Notes under the pieces: model-generated
The model's database searches: none
Seen by the model: only the letters and a program-made list of their open reading frames with translations
Told to the model about the DNA's origin: nothing
Part shown: in pieces, positions 63,491 through 64,000 of the stretch
Numbering within the stretch: position 1 is the stretch's first letter
Layout of the letters: every line of letters begins with the position of its first letter
Position numbers and translations under genes: made by a program
DNA from: Paludibacteraceae bacterium
GTDB taxonomy: Bacteria > Bacteroidota > Bacteroidia > Bacteroidales > Paludibacteraceae
Length of the DNA: 64,000 nucleotides
Direction: 5' to 3'
Assembly (NCBI GenBank): GCA_017391525.1
Contig: JAFOYE010000020.1
Span: forward strand, 1 to 64,000

Positions 63491-64000
63491 CTTTTTATAC
63501 AAATATCAATCATTTATAGGGAAAGTCAATTATTTGCTTTTTCTCGTTGTCGTTGCGTTGCTGCCTTTCCCTCAGCTATTTTCACGACATGCGTGGATAT
63601 TGTGGATTGGATGTTGGATACTAGAAGGACGTTTCCTATCCAAACCTAAACTTAACGAATGGAGAAAGATGCTTCCATTCCTATTCTTTGGAGCTTGGTT
63701 TTTGTGGAAAGCCATATCAGGACTATGGGCTCAAGACGATATTGCTTATAACTGGTTATTAGAGCGGTATACGATGTTTGGGCTATTAGTTCCCGTTGGA
63801 ATATGGGGAGTGAGTTCACATTATGATTGGAAACAAATTTGTCGCGTACTAGTTATTGCATGTATCGCTGCGGCAGGAGTATATGCCTTCACTATCTTTT
63901 GGGTATATAATAACAATATTTTTTATAATGAAATAGGAGCTCTTCCAGCTAATGAATTCCCATTTGATTTTTTTGCTGAGAAAATCTCATTCATCAAACA
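63483..64000 (+). CDS. O-antigen ligase/polymerase-like membrane protein, 3' end missing
   Basis: ATG at 63483 overlaps the previous stop by 8 bp. The first about 172 residues form several membrane helices (LLFLVVVALLPFPQLF, WILWIGCWILEG, FLFFGAWFLWKAISGLWA) with the WAQD motif seen in Wzy/WaaL family proteins. The frame is open to the window edge. Would join O-antigen or other surface glycan units. Confidence 0.7.
   Translation, partial: MNNFLYKYQSFIGKVNYLLFLVVVALLPFPQLFSRHAWILWIGCWILEGRFLSKPKLNEWRKMLPFLFFGAWFLWKAISGLWAQDDIAYNWLLERYTMFGLLVPVGIWGVSSHYDWKQICRVLVIACIAAAGVYAFTIFWVYNNNIFYNEIGALPANEFPFDFFAEKISFIK

Noticed and set aside
1..64000. tRNA or rRNA genes
   Set aside because: I found no cloverleaf or rRNA segment by reading; a tRNAscan/Rfam run would be needed to exclude a divergent one.

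Overview
This window is a piece of a Bacteroidales (phylum Bacteroidota) chromosome. The evidence is the gene content and order (a PorG-like protein, uppS, bamA and two ompH/skp genes in a row; secreted proteins with type IX secretion C-termini; Listeria-Bacteroides InlB-type repeats; membrane-bound LytTR; DUF3987), and at least twelve promoters of the Bacteroidota type (-33 TTTG/TTG, about 20 bp, then -7 TAnnTTTG). Genus cannot be read from the sequence; a T9SS-positive relative of Porphyromonas/Paludibacter fits best. Almost everything is ordinary housekeeping chromosome. The unusual part is a dense population of small palindromic repeats around, and even inside, the genes.

Layout. 1-3400: a truncated AAA+/DUF4143 ATPase and a DUF3987 ATPase with a 60-aa partner and an elaborate leader (accessory-type DNA). 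3400-9400: serS, rpmA-rplU, a possible structured RNA, a membrane LytTR regulator, an SGNH hydrolase, a CapA-like phosphatase and rpsO. 9400-24650: secreted proteins (a BIG2 protein, an M6 metalloprotease, a giant 2.8-kDa-residue-class adhesin-like protein of about 2,780 residues with InlB repeats, and a small protein with a tripartite C-terminus), interrupted by a four-helix-bundle/zinc-ribbon gene, then about 1.2 kb without protein genes but with repeats and a possible small RNA.

24650-39900 (all minus): a coiled-coil protein, murF, an MFS transporter, a 41-aa gene, the envelope cluster ompH-ompH-bamA-uppS-porG-porG paralogue, and radA-rnz-exonuclease-dnaN. 39900-53000: murI diverging from dnaN, a small membrane protein with a decayed extension, leuS-tkt and three conserved Bacteroidota envelope genes, a YqiA-type hydrolase, a small lipoprotein, two secreted hypotheticals and a phosphohexomutase. 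53300-64000 (all plus): hpt, mlaE-mlaF, a stand-alone M6 propeptide-like protein plus an M6 protease, exoA, lptB, a Kelch lipoprotein, a Wzi-like outer-membrane protein, two glycosyltransferases (one fused to a sugar/lipid kinase-like domain) and the start of an O-antigen ligase/polymerase, so a surface-polysaccharide locus begins here.

Most notable observation: small palindromes of 6-8 bp arms are strung on short tandem linkers (GTTCTAAA, GTTCAGAA/GTTTAGGA, GTTTTAAA, GTTGAGAG or CTATAG types). The linker type is constant within a locus and differs between loci. Many of these arrays begin at, or supply, the stop codon of the gene before them. The same material has entered murF at two sites, each time with a period divisible by three (66 bp and 33 bp) so that the frame stays open. 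An 81-bp copy (one mismatch) follows both the MFS gene and an ompH gene.
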